Shown here one piece after another: positions 5,876 through 7,175 of a stretch of 7,175 nucleotides of DNA (the stretch's first letter is position 1; each line of letters begins with the position of its first letter). A program made the translations under genes and the position numbers. The DNA is from Ilumatobacter sp. GTDB lineage: Bacteria > Actinomycetota > Acidimicrobiia > Acidimicrobiales > Ilumatobacteraceae. Under the pieces are notes generated by a model. It did no database searches. It was not told the origin of the DNA and saw only the letters and a program-made list of their open reading frames with translations. The stretch lies in contig JAJCXU010000076.1 of the NCBI GenBank assembly GCA_029263275.1, positions 1 through 7,175 of the forward strand, read 5' to 3'.

Positions 5876-7175
5876 ATGCGCAACGTCAACGTGTTCGTCG
5901 CCGAACACGGCAACGCGTTCATGACCGACATTGCGTCATGGATCGTCGAGGCTGCCGAGCTGGTCGGTCATCGCTCCATGCTGTTCGCCGACGGCTCACT
6001 GCCCACCGCCATTGCTGACATCAACCTCGTGGTCGCGCCGCACGAGTTCTACGTGCTGAGCGACGCGACTGACGCTGATATCGACGCGGCCGCTCGAATC
6101 AGCGTGCCCGTCGGTACCGAGCAGCCAGGCACCAAGTGGTTCGACATGACCAAGCTCTTGTGCGCCGCGAGCCCAGCGGTCCTCGACATCAATCCACACG
6201 GTGTGCGCGCCCTCCGAGCGGCGGGATTCGACGCTCGACACCTGCGGCTGGGAGGCGTTCCATCCATGGACCGGCGCGTCGACGGCGATCGGCCGACCGA
6301 CCTGCTCTTTCTTGGTGGATTGACCGATCATCGCGCTGAGACGTTGGCGGCCCTCGCTCCGACCCTTTCCGACCGGAGTGTGGATCTGCGGCTGTTCGAC
6401 TTCAGTCGACCGGTTGACGCCAACGTGTCGTCACTCGTGTTCGGGAACGACAAGTACGAGCTGCTGGCGCGAGCACGGGTGCTGCTCAACATCCACCGGG
6501 ATGCTGGCCCAGACGAGTCGTCGGAGCCCGATCAGGGCAGGAACGAATACTTCGAATGGGCCAGGATGGTGGAAGCGATGGCCAATGGCTGTGCTGTCGT
6601 CACCGAGCCATCGACGGGCTTCGAGCCGCTGGTCGAAGGCGTGCACTTCGTGGCGGCTGACGACATCGTCTCGACAGTGACCGAACTGCTTGACGATCCG
6701 GAGCGCTGCGCCGCTCTCGGCACTGCCGCCGCTGCCGCCGTGCTCGACGAATACTCACTGGCCTCATCACTCGGGCCGGTCTTGGCCGGACTGCCTGCAT
6801 CGACGTCGGAGGTCGCCCGCCAACGACCGCCGAAGTACCGCAGCACGCTGGTGCGCGCGCAGCAGATCCCGGTCCTTCCAGCGTTCCAGCCGGCGCCCGC
6901 ACTGCGGCGGCGTGTGATCGACGCGCTCCACAGCGAAATGGTGATGCAGCGATCGATCGATGCGATTCGCTGCGCGGTCCGCCACGGGGATGCCGAACAC
7001 GTCGACACCATCACGTCGCCCGCGTACGAGGACGCAACACCCGAGGTCAGCGTCATCGTCACGTTGTTCAACTATGCCGACGTCGTCATCGAGACGTTGG
7101 CGTCAATCGCGGCCTCAGAGGGCGTCGATCTCGAGATCGTCGTCGTCGACGATCACTCGACGGACGACGGACGGG
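5876..7175 (+). CDS. Two-module glycosyltransferase (GT-B/CgeB-like + GT2), C-terminus outside the window
   Basis: An open frame of 433 residues with no stop, cut by the window end. Residues 1-310 form a GT-B-like unit: an N-terminal Rossmann half (from MRNVNVFVAEHGNAF), then DLLFLGG at 142-148, VLLNIHRDA at 202-210, and EYFEWARMVEAMANGCAVV at 224-242, followed by STGFEPLVEGVHFV at 246-259. This last stretch is the acceptor/donor-binding region of GT1/GT4 and CgeB-type enzymes, with conserved Glu positions (E233, E250). A linker rich in Arg and Pro (about 311-388) leads to a second unit: EVSVIVTLFNYADVV at 390-404 and IVVVDDHSTDDG at 421-432, the nucleotide-binding start of a GT2 (GT-A) domain with the D425-D426 pair. 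The protein probably adds two kinds of sugar or linkage to a cytoplasmic lipid-linked chain. The ATG at 5876 lies 3 nt after the small-protein stop and has no clear Shine-Dalgarno sequence, suggesting coupled translation. Donor and acceptor sugars cannot be told. Confidence 0.85.
   Translation, partial: MRNVNVFVAEHGNAFMTDIASWIVEAAELVGHRSMLFADGSLPTAIADINLVVAPHEFYVLSDATDADIDAAARISVPVGTEQPGTKWFDMTKLLCAASPAVLDINPHGVRALRAAGFDARHLRLGGVPSMDRRVDGDRPTDLLFLGGLTDHRAETLAALAPTLSDRSVDLRLFDFSRPVDANVSSLVFGNDKYELLARARVLLNIHRDAGPDESSEPDQGRNEYFEWARMVEAMANGCAVVTEPSTGFEPLVEGVHFVAADDIVSTVTELLDDPERCAALGTAAAAAVLDEYSLASSLGPVLAGLPASTSEVARQRPPKYRSTLVRAQQIPVLPAFQPAPALRRRVIDALHSEMVMQRSIDAIRCAVRHGDAEHVDTITSPAYEDATPEVSVIVTLFNYADVVIETLASIAASEGVDLEIVVVDDHSTDDGR

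Noticed and set aside
6532..7071. Minus-strand open frame of 179 residues at the right end
   Set aside because: Antisense to the two-module glycosyltransferase, Ser/Thr/Ala-rich, with no family motif.

Overview
The window is high-GC DNA packed with genes for making and exporting a cell-surface polysaccharide. The GC-rich code, frequent GTG starts and three or four apparently leaderless genes (a TANNNT -10 box 6-9 nt before the start codon) suggest an actinomycete-type bacterium. An Acidimicrobiia-like lineage is my guess, but no marker gene confirms it. I see no rRNA, tRNA, CRISPR, transposase or integrase.

Left block (1-3564). On the minus strand lie a truncated FlaA1/CapD-type nucleotide-sugar-modifying membrane enzyme (1-573) and, upstream of it, an O-antigen ligase/Wzy polymerase-type membrane protein (678-2006). 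Across an 88-nt divergent promoter region is a plus-strand DUF2142-family multi-pass membrane protein (2095-3564), probably a GT-C-like glycosyltransferase or an accessory to glycan assembly.

Middle block (3524-5538). A minus-strand two-gene operon encodes a polysaccharide ABC exporter: permease (4741-5538), then ATPase (3524-4741), linked by a TGATG stop/start overlap. The ATPase carries a C-terminal extension that looks like the Wzt carbohydrate-binding domain. Its 3' end overlaps the 3' end of the DUF2142 gene by 41 bp, tail to tail.

Right block (5621-7175). Divergent from the exporter, after an 82-nt promoter region, are a small coiled-coil/basic protein of unknown function (5621-5872) and, 3 nt later, a large glycosyltransferase that runs off the end. 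That protein joins a GT-B/CgeB-like module to a GT2 (GT-A) module.

Taken together: nucleotide sugars are tailored by the FlaA1-like enzyme, chains are built in the cytoplasm by glycosyltransferases such as the two-module protein, and the finished chain is recognised by the ATPase C-terminal domain and exported by the ABC transporter. The ligase/polymerase and DUF2142 proteins would act on lipid-linked glycans at the outer face of the membrane. Which polymer is made cannot be told from this window. Nothing here looks like a wholly new system; the least explained element is the small coiled-coil gene.
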